Origin: an uncultured Latescibacterota bacterium
GTDB taxonomy: Bacteria > Latescibacterota > UBA2968 > UBA8231
NCBI GenBank assembly: GCA_958295495.1
Contig: OY282352.1
Coordinates: forward strand, 1,550,001 to 1,614,000
Direction: 5' to 3'
DNA length: 64,000 nucleotides
Made by a program: the position numbers and the translations under genes
Notes under the pieces: generated by a model
Databases searched by the model: none
What the model saw: only the letters and a program-made list of their open reading frames with translations
Told to the model about the DNA's origin: nothing
Shown: piece by piece, positions 27,401-36,523 of the stretch
Numbering within the stretch: the stretch's first letter is position 1
Layout of the letters: the number at the start of each line of letters is the position of its first letter

Positions 27401-30077
27401 CGTGAGCGCGGACTTTGCCGTGACCACGGCCGCAGACCAGATGCCGACCTTCGGCCAACAGACCATTCCCGACCAGACGTGGACGCAGCACCAGGCGATT
27501 ACCGCGTTCACCCTGCCCACGGCCACCGGCGGCGACGGCGCAGTGACCTACGGCCTGTCGCCGGCCCTGCCCGCTGGCGTGACCCGGAACACAACCACCC
27601 ACCAAGTCACCGGTACGCCGAGCGGGCACCAAGCCGCGACCACCTACACGTGGACAGCCACTGATAGCGACAACGACCGCACGGAACTGACCTTCACCAT
27701 CGCGGTGGACGGCGTTCCCACCGCTGCCGCTGGCGACAAGCAGACGGTGGACGAAGGCGACACGGTCACGCTCAGCGGCAGCGGCACCGACCCGGAGGGG
27801 CAGGCCGTGACCTACGCATGGCGTCAAACGGGGGGCAGCCCCTCTGTGACTTTGACCGGCTCGACCACCAAAACCCCCTCGTTCACCGCGCCGGATATAA
27901 CCGCCAACACGACGCTGACGTTCACGTTGACGGTCAGCGATGGCCGCTTGAGCGGCACCGATACGGTCACCATCACCATCGAGGCCGCGGACACCACGCC
28001 GGATGCGTTCGCTTTCACGGCGCAAACCGAGGTGGAGCCGGGCACGGCGGTCACCAGCGATGCGATCACCGTCAGCGGCATTGAAGCCGCCGCGTCCATC
28101 TCGGTCAGCAGCGGCGGCTCTTTGGTGGTGGACGGCAGCGCCTTCACCGGCGCGACGATCACCAACGGGAAGAAGGTCGCCGTCACGGTCCCCGCCAGTA
28201 CCTCTTTCAACACGAAAACCACCGCCACGGTCACCATCGGCGGTGTGAGCGCGGACTTTTCAGTGACCACCCGGACCGCGGACACCACGCCGGATGCGTT
28301 TGCTTTCACGGCCAAGACCGGGGTGGAGCCGGGCACGGCGGTCACCAGCGATGCGATCACCGTCAGCGGCATTGAAGCCGCCGCGTCCATCACGGTCAGC
28401 AGCGGTGGCTCCTTGGTGGTGGACGGCAGCGCCTTCACCGGCGCGACGATCACCAACGGGCAAAAGGTTGCCGTCACGGTCCCCGCCAGTACCTCTTTCA
28501 ACACGAAAACCACCGCCACGGTCACCATCGGCGGTGTGAGCGCGGACTTTTCAGTGACCACCCGGACCGCGGACACCACGCCGGATGCGTTCACGTTTAC
28601 GGCGCAAACCGGGGTGTCGCCGGGGGCGGCGGTCACCAGCGATGCGATCACCGTCAGCGGCATTGAAGCCGCCGCGTCCATCTCGGTCAGCAGCGGTGGC
28701 TCCTTGGTGGTGGACGGCAGCGCCTTCACCGGCGCGACGGTCGCCAACGGGCAAAAGGTTGCCGTCACGGTCCCCGCCAGTACCTCTTTCAACACGAAAA
28801 CCACCGCCACGGTCACCATCGGCGGCGTACAGGGGACCTTTTCGGTGACCACCCAGCCGGCGGACACCACGCCGGATGCGTTTGCTTTCACGGCGCAAAC
28901 CGAGGTGGAGCCGGGGGCGGCGGTCACCAGCGATGCCATCACCGTCAGCGGCCTCAACACCGCCGCGTCCATCTCGGTCAGCAGCGGCGGCACGTTGGTG
29001 GTGGACGGCAGCGCCTTCACCGGCGCGACGGTCGCCAACGGGCAAACGGTCGCCGTCACGGTCACCGCCAGTGCCTCTTTCAGCACGAAAACCACCGCCA
29101 CGGTCACCATCGGCGGTGTGAGCGCGGACTTTTCAGTGACCACTCAGGCAGCGGTGATCGAGCCGCCGACGGCCACGGCCACGGCCGGGTGGACCCGGAT
29201 CCGGGTAGACTGGACCCCGGTGGCCTCGGTAACCGGCTACGATGTGCAGGTGCAGGGGAAACCCTTTGATGGGGGGACTTGGCCGACGGCGTGGACGTCG
29301 GTGGCCACGGACATCGCCGGCCGGATACAGGGCGCGCGGCGGCGATATATTCACACGGGCTTGTCCCCGGATAGCCTATATCGGTATCAGGTGCGCTCGC
29401 GGATGGACGCGGCGATGAGTGCGTGGTCGGCGCTGGTCCCGGATGCGGCCGGGATCCAGCCCGGGGTCGGCACCCCGACGGGGTTTAGGGCGGAGGCGGG
29501 ACCGGGCGCAGGGCAGGTGACGCTGCGGTGGACCGGGCCGCATCACAAGAGCATCACCAAGTGGCGGTATCGGGACGTGACAGCGTTGGGGGACGAAACG
29601 AAGGGCGGCTGGCAGGACGTGGATGTGGGCGTCAGCACCTCGGGGGAGTGGTTCGCCACGGTGAAGGACTTGACGCTAGGGCAAGCCTATCGGTTTCAAG
29701 TGCGGGCGGTCAATGGGGCTGGGGGCGGGCAGGCCTCGGCGGTGAGCGATGCGGTGGTGGTTGCCGCGGCGAGCAAGCCGACGACGACCCAGCCGCCACA
29801 CCGCCTCGCCGTGCAAGCCCTGCCCAACCCCTTTAACCCCCGCACCACCCTGCGGTTGGCGTTGCCGACCCCGGAGACGGTGTCCCTGAGCATCTACAAT
29901 CTGTCCGGGCAGCGGGTGCGGGTACTCTTGAACGCAGAATCCTTGCCAGCCGGATCGCATACTGTGGCCTGGGATAGCCGCGACGACCACGGCGCACCGG
30001 TGGCGTCTGGGCTGTATTTGTACCGCTTGCGGACACCCACCCAAGTCGTCGTGGGAAAAATGGCCCTGATTCGATAA
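24345..30077 (+). pseudogene. Giant secreted PKD repeat protein, 3' part with FlgD-Ig sorting end
   Basis: Continues the previous gene in another frame from ACC 24345 (TAPTAEAGPKQTVDEGTL). It has no proper start of its own. It holds many PKD/Ig-like domains, a putative-Ig module (PTFGQQTIPDQTWTQHQ), a run of DTTPDAF... modules, two FN3-like domains (about 29150-29760) and a C-terminal FlgD-Ig/type IX-like domain (ALPNPFNPRTTLRLALPTPE, then SGQRVRVLL and VASGLYLYRL). If the frameshift is real the product loses its anchor; if it is an assembly collapse the protein is about 3,170 residues and surface-anchored. Confidence 0.85.
25470..27713 (+). repeat. Two 1,122-bp tandem repeats within the giant gene
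   Basis: The phrase coding for DGVPTAEAG (GTTCCCACCG) starts at 25470, 26592 and, in altered form, 27714: exactly 1,122 bases (374 codons) apart. The two full units are nearly identical at base level, and 24620-25470 is an earlier partial copy. Such repeats favour unequal crossing over and assembly collapse. Confidence 0.85.
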
Positions 30078-30174
30078 GAAATCGGTTTCCTCAAATGCCC
30101 CTTCGCGGCGACGGCGACTTAGGACGCCGAAGCCACTTATCCTTATTAAGTAGAGAAGGGCTTTTCGCGGTACG

Positions 30175-30216
30175 AGACTGAGGGCCGGGGTTTGTCCACG
30201 CCCCGGCCCTCAGTCT
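30175..30216. terminator. Strong hairpin between the giant gene and purL
   Basis: A perfect 16-bp stem (AGACTGAGGGCCGGGG / CCCCGGCCCTCAGTCT) around a 10-base loop. It lies between the convergent giant gene and purL. There is no T run, so it may be an mRNA-stabilising or factor-aided terminator. Confidence 0.65.
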
Positions 30217-30354
30217 ATTGGGGCTCGCCCTTATACGCCGACTGTCGGGCCGCACTCCCAGCCCCCTGAAAAGATAGATCGGGAGGTCGGGGAGGCGACT
30301 CTTCTCACACATACGTTGAAGATATAGTTTGGTGTACGCAGAGAAGGTGTCAAC

Positions 30355-33300
30355 CTAGCTTTGAGCGGCAAAGTCGCGCGCATTCTGAAAGAGCTTGAGC
30401 CAAGGGCCTTCTTCGCCGGTCCACTCGGCAGGACGCCAAGATAGCTGCACATTGCGGAAGACGCGCTCGGGATGCGGCATCATAATGGTGGCGCGGCCAT
30501 CGGCGCTGGTGAAGGCCGTCAGTCCTTCGGGCGAGCCATTGGGGTTGGACGGATAGCGTTCGGCCGGGCGACCGTAGGTATCCACGTAGCGCAGGCAAAG
30601 CTGATTTTGCGTCCGCGCTCGTTTTCGTGCCCGCTCGTCGCCAAATTGGACGCGGCCTTCGCCGTGCGCCACCGCAATGGGCAAACGCGACCCTTCCATG
30701 CCGCGCAAGAGCACCGAGCGGCTTTCCAGCACCTCTACGGTGGCGAGCCGCGCCTCAAACTGCTCGGAGCGGTTGCGCCCAAAGCGCGGCCAATTGGCCG
30801 CGCCCGGAATCAGCTCCTTGAGGTGCGCCAGCATCTGGCAGCCATTGCACACCCCCAAGGAAAAGGTATCCGGCCGCTCGAAGAAGGCGGCGAATTGCTC
30901 GCGCAGGCAGTCGTGGAAGAGGATCGAACGCGCCCAACCGGCCCCGGCCCCCAGTACGTCGCCGTAGCTGAAGCCGCCGCAGGCAGCCAGCCCGTGAAAC
31001 GAACTCAACTCGACGCGACCTTCTAACAGATCGGTCATGGTCACGTCAACCGCCTCGCAGGCTGCGGCGTCAAAGGCCGCGGCCATTTCCACTTGGCCAT
31101 TGATGCCCTGTTCGCGCAGCACGGCCACGCCGGGCCGCGCCTTTCCCCCTATTGTCGGGGCGACTTTGTGCGCCAAGTGGAAGCTCAGGCCCGGGTCTTG
31201 GCCATCGGCAAGGGCCTCGTACTCTTCGCGGGCGCAGTCCGGGTCGTCGCGGTGGGCCTGCATCCGATACGTCAGCTCGGCCCACGCCGCGTGGAGGTCG
31301 AGCAGTGGGGCGGCATAGACGGGATCATCGCCGCTGCAAACGCGCAGGCCTAGGTCGTCAACGGGCTGGCCCACGATGTGGACCAAGTCGGCCATGCCCC
31401 GGTCCTGAAAGACCTTATGCATGGCTTCCTCATCCTCGGCGCGATATTGGATCACAGCGCCCACTTCCTCGCAAAAGAGCGCGGCGAGCGGGTCGCGGCC
31501 CAGCGCGGCAATCTCCAGCTCCACGCCACAGCGGCCGGCAAACGCCATCTCGGCCACCGCGGCGAAGAGGCCCCCGTCGGAGCGGTCGTGGTACGCGAGC
31601 ACGAGCTCTTGGTCGAGCAAGGTCTGCACGGCCTCGTACAAGCCGCGCACATCGCCTGCCTTTACGTCCGGGGCCTCGCTGCCGATTTGGTTGTACGCTT
31701 GGGCAAGGCAAGAGCCCCCGAGGCGGTTTTGTCCGCGTCCCAAATCCACGAGCAGCAGTCGGGTGTGGCCGGCGCGCTTTAGGTCGGGCGTGGCGTGGCG
31801 GCGCACGTCGGCCACCGGCGCGAAAGCCGAAACGACCAAGCTCAAAGGCGCGACCACCTTGTGCGCCGCGCCCGCGGCGTCTTCCCACACGGCCCGCATG
31901 GATAGCGAGTCTTTGCCCACTGGGATCGACACCCCTATTGCCGGGCAAAACTCCAAACCCACTGCGCGCACTGCGTCGTACAGGGCCGCGTCTTCGCCCT
32001 CCTCGCCGCAGGCGCACATCCAGTTGCCCGACAGCTTGATGCGGTGGATCGGGCCGATGTGCGCCGCGGCAATGTTGGCGATGGCCTCGGCAATGGCCAC
32101 GCGCCCAGACGCTGGCGCATCTACCAAGGCGAGGGGCGTGCGCTCGCCCATGGCCATGGCCGACCCAGTGTACCCCTGAAAGGAGTGGCAGGTCAGAGCC
32201 AGATCCGCGACCGGCACCTGATGGGGGCCAACCATCTGATCGCGGGCCACCAAGCCGGTGACTGTGCGGTCGGCAATGGCGATGAGGAAGGTCTTGGCCG
32301 CTACGGCCGGGAAGCGGAGTACGCGCTCGGCGGCCTCGGCTACCGAGGGGTGCTCTAAGGCGAGGGACTGCGGCACGGGCCGGCGGCGGGTTGCACGGCG
32401 CAGCATCTTGGGCGGCTTGCCCAAAATGACCCCTAGGTCGAGGCCGTCAATGGGCTTGCCGCCGAGCAGGGCGTCGTCGAGCGACAGTACGCCGTCGCCA
32501 GTGACCTCGCCGATGACCGCAAACAGGCAGCGCTCGCGGGCGGCCATCTCGGCAAAGCGATCCAAATCGGCGCGGCCCACCACCAGCACGTAGCGCTCTT
32601 GCGCCTCGTTGCTCCAAATCTGCATCGGACTCATGCCGAGGTCGTCGTTGTGAATGGCCCGCAAGTCAAAGCGCGCTCCCACATCTGCCACCAACTCCGG
32701 GCAAGCGTTGGACAAGCCACCGGCCCCCACGTCGTGGATGCTGACGATGGGGTTTTCCGCACCGAGCGAGATGCAGCGGCTGATTAGCTCTTGGCAGCGG
32801 CGCTGCATCTCGGGGTTGTCGCGCTGCACCGAGGCAAAGTCGAGGTCTTCGCTGTTGGCACCCGTGTCCATGCTAGAGGCCGCGCCACCGCCGAGGCCGA
32901 TGAGCATGGCCGGTCCCCCGAGCTGGATGACGCAATCGCCCGCCGCCGGGGTTTTCTTTTGCACGTGTGCGGCGTCGATGAGGCCGACGCCGCCGGCAAC
33001 CATGATCGGCTTGTGGTAGCCGCGCCACACCCCGGTGCTGTCGTCCTCCAGAGTGCGGAACATCCCCAAGATGTTGGGCCGGCCGAATTCATTGCCAAAG
33101 GCCGCGCCGCCGATTGGCCCCTCGGTCATAATCGCGAGCGGGGTAGCCAAGCGGTCTGGAAAGGCCGCGCGCTTTTTTTCCCACGGCTGGGCAAACCCGG
33201 GCAGGCGCAGATGCGAGGTGAAAAAGGCGCACAGGCCCGCCTGCGACCAGCCACCAGTGCCGGCCGCCCCCTCGTCGCGGATCTCCCCCCCGACTCCAGT

Positions 33301-34197
33301 AGAAGCTCCGGGATAGGGCGCGATGGCCGTGGGATGGTTGTGGGTCTCGACCTTGATCAAGACGTGGGTCTGCCGCTGGCGGTACCCATAGCGAAACCCC
33401 TCGTCTAGGCGCGCGCCTAAGACCGGTACGGCAAAGCCTTCGATCACGCCGGCGTTGTCGGAATACGCCTTGACCGTGCCTTGGGGGTGGGCGGCGTGTG
33501 TGTGGCGAATCATGTCGAAGAGCGAGCGCGCCTCGCGCTGGCCATCGATGATCCAATCGGCATTGAAAATTTTGTGCCGACAGTGCTCGGAGTTGACCAC
33601 CGCAAACATCATCAGCTCCACGTCGGTCGGATCGCGGCCGGCAAAGGCGTGCAGCGCGTAGTCAATCTCCTCGTCCGAGAGGGCCAAGCCCATCTCGCGG
33701 TTGGCCGCCACGAGCGCACACCGGCCTTCGGCCCGCACCGGGATGTGGACTAGTGGCTTGGGGTCCACGCGGCGAAAAAGGGTCTCTAAGGAATCGAGCG
33801 GAGCCTCAGTCATGCGGTCGTAGAGCAGCGGCAAGACCGCGCTGGGCAAGGTATCGGCGGCAAAGGCATAGAGCGTACCGCGCTCGACGCGGCGCACGAA
33901 TTCGAGGCCGCAGTTTTTGAGGATGTCGGTGGCCTTGCTCGACCACGGGGACGTCGTGCCCGGCCGCGGGCCAAGGGCCACCTCGTTGTGCGCCCGCGCC
34001 GGCAGGGCCGCATCCACCCCGAGGATGTGCATGAGCCGCGCCAACTCGTCATCGGTTAGGACACGCGCACATTGCACGGCATAGAAGTACGTGGCGCGCA
34101 GATCCTCAATCTCAGGCGCACAATTCTGGCAGCGCGCTAGGAGCGACCGGCGGCGAAGAGACGACAGGGCCGGGGGGCCGACAAAGGCGAGTAGCAT
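30355..34197 (-). CDS. purL: Phosphoribosylformylglycinamidine synthase, single-chain
   Basis: A 1,280-residue enzyme of purine synthesis that converts FGAR to FGAM with glutamine and ATP. The order is the fused large form: a PurS-like N-terminus, the synthetase with [20 protein letters not shown] (about residues 285-304), [16 protein letters not shown] and [14 protein letters not shown], and a C-terminal glutamine amidotransferase with the Cys nucleophile in [12 protein letters not shown] (about 1125) and the His/Glu of MPHPERVFR (about 1250). Length matches the ~1,300-residue proteobacterial type; many other bacteria have split PurLQS. A solitary gene. Confidence 0.96.
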   Translation of the reverse strand: MLLAFVGPPALSSLRRRSLLARCQNCAPEIEDLRATYFYAVQCARVLTDDELARLMHILGVDAALPARAHNEVALGPRPGTTSPWSSKATDILKNCGLEFVRRVERGTLYAFAADTLPSAVLPLLYDRMTEAPLDSLETLFRRVDPKPLVHIPVRAEGRCALVAANREMGLALSDEEIDYALHAFAGRDPTDVELMMFAVVNSEHCRHKIFNADWIIDGQREARSLFDMIRHTHAAHPQGTVKAYSDNAGVIEGFAVPVLGARLDEGFRYGYRQRQTHVLIKVETHNHPTAIAPYPGASTGVGGEIRDEGAAGTGGWSQAGLCAFFTSHLRLPGFAQPWEKKRAAFPDRLATPLAIMTEGPIGGAAFGNEFGRPNILGMFRTLEDDSTGVWRGYHKPIMVAGGVGLIDAAHVQKKTPAAGDCVIQLGGPAMLIGLGGGAASSMDTGANSEDLDFASVQRDNPEMQRRCQELISRCISLGAENPIVSIHDVGAGGLSNACPELVADVGARFDLRAIHNDDLGMSPMQIWSNEAQERYVLVVGRADLDRFAEMAARERCLFAVIGEVTGDGVLSLDDALLGGKPIDGLDLGVILGKPPKMLRRATRRRPVPQSLALEHPSVAEAAERVLRFPAVAAKTFLIAIADRTVTGLVARDQMVGPHQVPVADLALTCHSFQGYTGSAMAMGERTPLALVDAPASGRVAIAEAIANIAAAHIGPIHRIKLSGNWMCACGEEGEDAALYDAVRAVGLEFCPAIGVSIPVGKDSLSMRAVWEDAAGAAHKVVAPLSLVVSAFAPVADVRRHATPDLKRAGHTRLLLVDLGRGQNRLGGSCLAQAYNQIGSEAPDVKAGDVRGLYEAVQTLLDQELVLAYHDRSDGGLFAAVAEMAFAGRCGVELEIAALGRDPLAALFCEEVGAVIQYRAEDEEAMHKVFQDRGMADLVHIVGQPVDDLGLRVCSGDDPVYAAPLLDLHAAWAELTYRMQAHRDDPDCAREEYEALADGQDPGLSFHLAHKVAPTIGGKARPGVAVLREQGINGQVEMAAAFDAAACEAVDVTMTDLLEGRVELSSFHGLAACGGFSYGDVLGAGAGWARSILFHDCLREQFAAFFERPDTFSLGVCNGCQMLAHLKELIPGAANWPRFGRNRSEQFEARLATVEVLESRSVLLRGMEGSRLPIAVAHGEGRVQFGDERARKRARTQNQLCLRYVDTYGRPAERYPSNPNGSPEGLTAFTSADGRATIMMPHPERVFRNVQLSWRPAEWTGEEGPWLKLFQNARDFAAQS

Positions 34198-34228
34198 GGG
34201 ATGCTTTCTAATGGGAATAGTTTAATAC

Positions 34229-34241
34229 CTGACGTTACGCA
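34229..34241 (+). repeat. Dispersed repeat core CTGACGTTACGCA
   Basis: Copy of the dispersed motif, just downstream of the toxin gene end and upstream of purL. It has the same orientation as the copies at 34959 and 36434, so that these direct copies bracket the toxin-antitoxin pair and then the Rpn gene. Confidence 0.65.
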
Positions 34242-34266
34242 CTGTGCATAGTTAGTTGGGACGGGA

Positions 34267-34626
34267 CTATGGAATGCTCAACGCAGCCTTCAGACAAGCA
34301 TCTATCTGCTGCATGGCAGAAGCAGATAGACGGCCTATCACACGAAGAATCAGCGAGCGATCATAGGTGATTAGATTTTCACATTGAACAACGGAATGAA
34401 GTCGGAGTCCTGTGTGTTGACCTTCAGTTGTCGAGATATTGATAAAATACTGCGTGGAAGCCCCGACTCGCCGATGACGACTGCTAGTGATGAGGGCGAG
34501 AATCGCGTCTTCGAGCCGCTGATTCCATACGTCCGATTGCACAACAAGCGCTGGACGCACCTTGTGACCTGTTTGATCACTGTAAGGAAAATCCACAATG
34601 ACCACCTCACCTCGTCGGATTTCCAT
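34267..34626 (-). CDS. PemK/MazF-like endoribonuclease toxin
   Basis: A 119-residue protein from ATG 34626. It shows the PemK/MazF opening MEIRRGEVVIVDFPYSDQTG followed by KVRPALVVQSDVWN, and the late ENLITYDRSLILRVIGRLS (the Gln/Glu-x-x-x-x-D context of the family). These toxins cut mRNA. The start lies inside the end of the upstream antitoxin gene (20-bp overlap), giving an antitoxin-toxin operon. The frame is open upstream to 34722 but overlaps the antitoxin. A direct repeat core lies 26 bp downstream. Confidence 0.88.
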   Translation of the reverse strand: MEIRRGEVVIVDFPYSDQTGHKVRPALVVQSDVWNQRLEDAILALITSSRHRRVGASTQYFINISTTEGQHTGLRLHSVVQCENLITYDRSLILRVIGRLSASAMQQIDACLKAALSIP

Positions 34627-34897
34627 GGCCTCTCCGCGGATCGAGTTCATTATAAATGTCCATCTCCGCGTCGTTCCATCCGGCGCGTATCCCCGCTCTG
34701 ACAAGCAAGTTTCGCGCTTCATCGTCTGTTAGCGAATTGTCCTCGTAGAGCAAGCCTTGCATCTGGTCGAATAGTTCTGCTGGCAACACAACGTATTCTA
34801 CATTCGTTTTTGGATCGGCCAGACGCACTGGCTGTCCCTTAGACGCACGAACCATCTGTTGAAGGTCTTCGGGAAGTTTGCGGATCGCAAGGTCGGC
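34607..34897 (-). CDS. Antitoxin partner of the PemK/MazF-like toxin
   Basis: I chose GTG 34897 because AAAGGAG lies ten bases before it; a longer TTG start at 34951 is possible. About 96 residues: ADLAIRKLPEDLQQMVRASK, QPVRLADPKTNVEYVVLPAELFDQM, then an acidic C-terminus (GWNDAEMDIYNELDP). The VRLxDxxTxxEYVxLPA pattern is common in small antitoxins found beside PemK/MazF toxins. The C-terminal tail is probably the toxin-binding part. Confidence 0.72.
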   Translation of the reverse strand, partial: ADLAIRKLPEDLQQMVRASKGQPVRLADPKTNVEYVVLPAELFDQMQGLLYEDNSLTDDEARNLLVRAGIRAGWNDAEMDIYNELDPRRGHGNPTR

Positions 34898-34958
34898 CAC
34901 AATCGTCAATCTCCTTTGAGGCGGTTTCGCAACGTAAAAGCCAATGGTCAAGGTTCCT

Positions 34959-34973
34959 AACTGACCTTACGCG
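34959..34973 (+). repeat. Dispersed repeat core (variant AACTGACCTTACGCG)
   Basis: A variant with CC for CG at the centre, between the end of the Rpn gene and the start of the toxin-antitoxin operon. It is in the same orientation as the copies at 34229 and 36434. Confidence 0.6.
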
Positions 34974-34979
34974 GTGGGC

Positions 34980-36005
34980 CTACTCGTCGGCGTCTAACAG
35001 GTGCCTGAAGGCTTCGAGCGTGGGCATCTGGATGGCTGCCCGATGCAACTGCTTGAGGTGCGGCACATCGTCGATAGCGGCTATGCGGTCCGCTAGAGGA
35101 TGCGCCGTGCTCAGCCCAAAGCGAATCTCCAAGACTTCGACAATAGCTTCGAGCGTACTTTTTCTTTTGCCTTGCTCTATGCCTTGCTCTATGCCTTGCT
35201 CTATGCCTTGCTCTATGCCCTGCTCTATGCCTTGCTCTATGCCTTGCTCTATGCCTTGCTCTATGCCTTGCTCTATGCCTTGCTCTATGCCTTGCTCTAT
35301 GCCTTGCTCCATGCCTTGCTCTATGATGTATTGGGCAAACGATGACTCGCGCATAATCGCATCCATGAGACCCTCCTCGGATAGAATACTACGAATGGTG
35401 GCCGACCCATACTCCAACCCACTCAAGATAGCCAAGCCCCCCAAAAGGTCAACTTTAACCGCATCGGCCAACACCGCCGCCTCGGTCGCCTGAACGCACT
35501 GGCGCAACCACGCTTCCGCATCTAACCCGGCCGGCCGCTGCATCAACGGCGCAAACGGCAGCAAGCCCGCAGGCCCCTCGTCGAGCATGCGTTGGCCGTC
35601 TAGTTCACTCAGCCGAATCACTTGGTATTGCACCAACACGCGGAAGCCGTGCCGCTCTTGGAGGTAATGTCCCGGATCACTCCGACCCGCCGCTGGGCGC
35701 AGATAGATGACGATGGAGCAGAACGGCAGGCCGTACTGCTCGATGCCGCGCCCGACATAGCCGGCCATGCGGCGGGGCATGGGCGGGCTGCTATCGGTGG
35801 TTTGAAATTCGTGATGGACCAACGCCTCCTCGCCGTCTCCGAGGCGCACGCGGATGAGGCTGTCGGTGCGGTGGGTTTCGACGGTGGGTTGCTCGGTGTC
35901 GATGATGTCGAGCACCTCGAGGTCGTCGCGTTGCAGGGCGAAGCGGACGAAGTCGTAGGGGTAGGTGTGGATCAGGTGCTTGGCGATGGTATCAAATTCG
36001 GCCAT
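34980..36005 (-). CDS. Rpn/PD-(D/E)XK-like nuclease with GIEQ tetrapeptide repeat
   Basis: From ATG 36005 the protein has 341 residues. The N-terminal two thirds resemble the Rpn (recombination-promoting nuclease/putative transposase) group: FDTIAKHLIHTYPYDFVRFAL, then the nuclease-like LVRLGDGEEALVHHEFQTTD (Glu-x-Gln motif) and PRRMAGYVGRGIEQYGLPFCSIVIYL. Residues about 220-290 are thirteen repeats of Gly-Ile-Glu-Gln, encoded by an exact 12-bp tandem repeat (35169-35324), probably a long helix. The copy number can slip by whole units without breaking the frame. It is flanked by dispersed repeat cores. Confidence 0.8.
   Translation of the reverse strand: MAEFDTIAKHLIHTYPYDFVRFALQRDDLEVLDIIDTEQPTVETHRTDSLIRVRLGDGEEALVHHEFQTTDSSPPMPRRMAGYVGRGIEQYGLPFCSIVIYLRPAAGRSDPGHYLQERHGFRVLVQYQVIRLSELDGQRMLDEGPAGLLPFAPLMQRPAGLDAEAWLRQCVQATEAAVLADAVKVDLLGGLAILSGLEYGSATIRSILSEEGLMDAIMRESSFAQYIIEQGMEQGIEQGIEQGIEQGIEQGIEQGIEQGIEQGIEQGIEQGIEQGIEQGKRKSTLEAIVEVLEIRFGLSTAHPLADRIAAIDDVPHLKQLHRAAIQMPTLEAFRHLLDADE
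35169..35324 (-). repeat. 12-bp tandem repeat, 13 copies, inside the Rpn gene
   Basis: Thirteen copies of GCCTTGCTCTAT (plus strand), nearly perfect, with one C variant at about 35220 and one CTCCAT variant near 35310. Each encodes one Gly-Ile-Glu-Gln unit on the minus strand. It is a microsatellite-like, in-frame contingency repeat. Confidence 0.95.
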
Positions 36006-36433
36006 AAGCCATGCCTTGGACAGGGGAGACCACAGGGCCGGTCCACGGGGAGCCGACCGCGCAACGTTTGTTCCTACGGCCTTGCAATATCCATGCCAAG
36101 GCGGCAGCACAGGGGGGCGGACGGGGCGAGGCGGGGTTCGACTGTATCGGACGCGACACATAGATGACACCTTTAGGGACTAGACCGACCCGGAAGTCCA
36201 AAAGATGCGAGCAACGCAACCCCTGTTTTACGGCCCTGTATGCGCCTGTCGCTATAGCGACACAAATGATCGGCTGTCGGCTGCAATGCTGAACTTTTGT
36301 CCGTGCATCCCTACTTCAATCGCAACAACTCAATTTCGACTGTCGATTCTGCGCGGCCAACCAGCCAACTTGCCCTCCACCCCAAGGAGCCCTGCGGCCC
36401 GACGCGAGGTTTAAGACCGCTTCTTAGGAGAAT
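36006..36433. other. 428-bp gap without a recognisable gene
   Basis: The upstream flank of the Rpn gene. Short open frames exist on both strands but none has a ribosome-binding site, repeat conservation or a recognisable motif. The promoter of the Rpn gene should lie here; I could not pick it out. Confidence 0.5.
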
Positions 36434-36523
36434 AACTGAGCTTACGCATAGGCCCCTAGGTATGGGCATGCTGTCTCGCCTTCAGGCGTGAACAACATCC
36501 CATACCCGTGCGTAACGTCAGTT
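36434..36523. mobile_element. 90-bp palindromic MITE/REP-like element
   Basis: The left end AACTGAGCTTACGCAT and the right end, read from the other strand, AACTGACGTTACGCAC form inverted repeats, followed inward on both arms by GGTATGGG. The element supplies the last ~27 codons and the stop of the GH-like gene at 36442. Other ends of this type are scattered in the window, mostly as single arms. No transposase is encoded. Confidence 0.7.

Noticed and set aside
26772..28025. Long minus-strand frames (up to 439 codons) inside the giant gene
   Set aside because: Antisense shadows of repetitive, stop-poor GC-rich coding sequence.
23000..29150. Possible CRISPR or satellite DNA in the repeat-rich gene
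   Set aside because: The periodicity follows protein domains (PKD and DTTPDAF modules) with codon-level conservation; no short repeat-spacer pattern.
34229..34973. Integron-type attC sites
   Set aside because: The repeat core ACGTTACGCA does not fit GTTRRRY/RYYYAAC pairs and has no attC-like folded partner at these copies; no integrase seen.
35169..35324. Possible CRISPR array
   Set aside because: Units are contiguous 12-mers without spacers and lie inside a coding frame.
35100..35345. Plus-strand frame with LLYA repeats
   Set aside because: It is the other-strand reading of the 12-bp tandem repeat in the Rpn gene.
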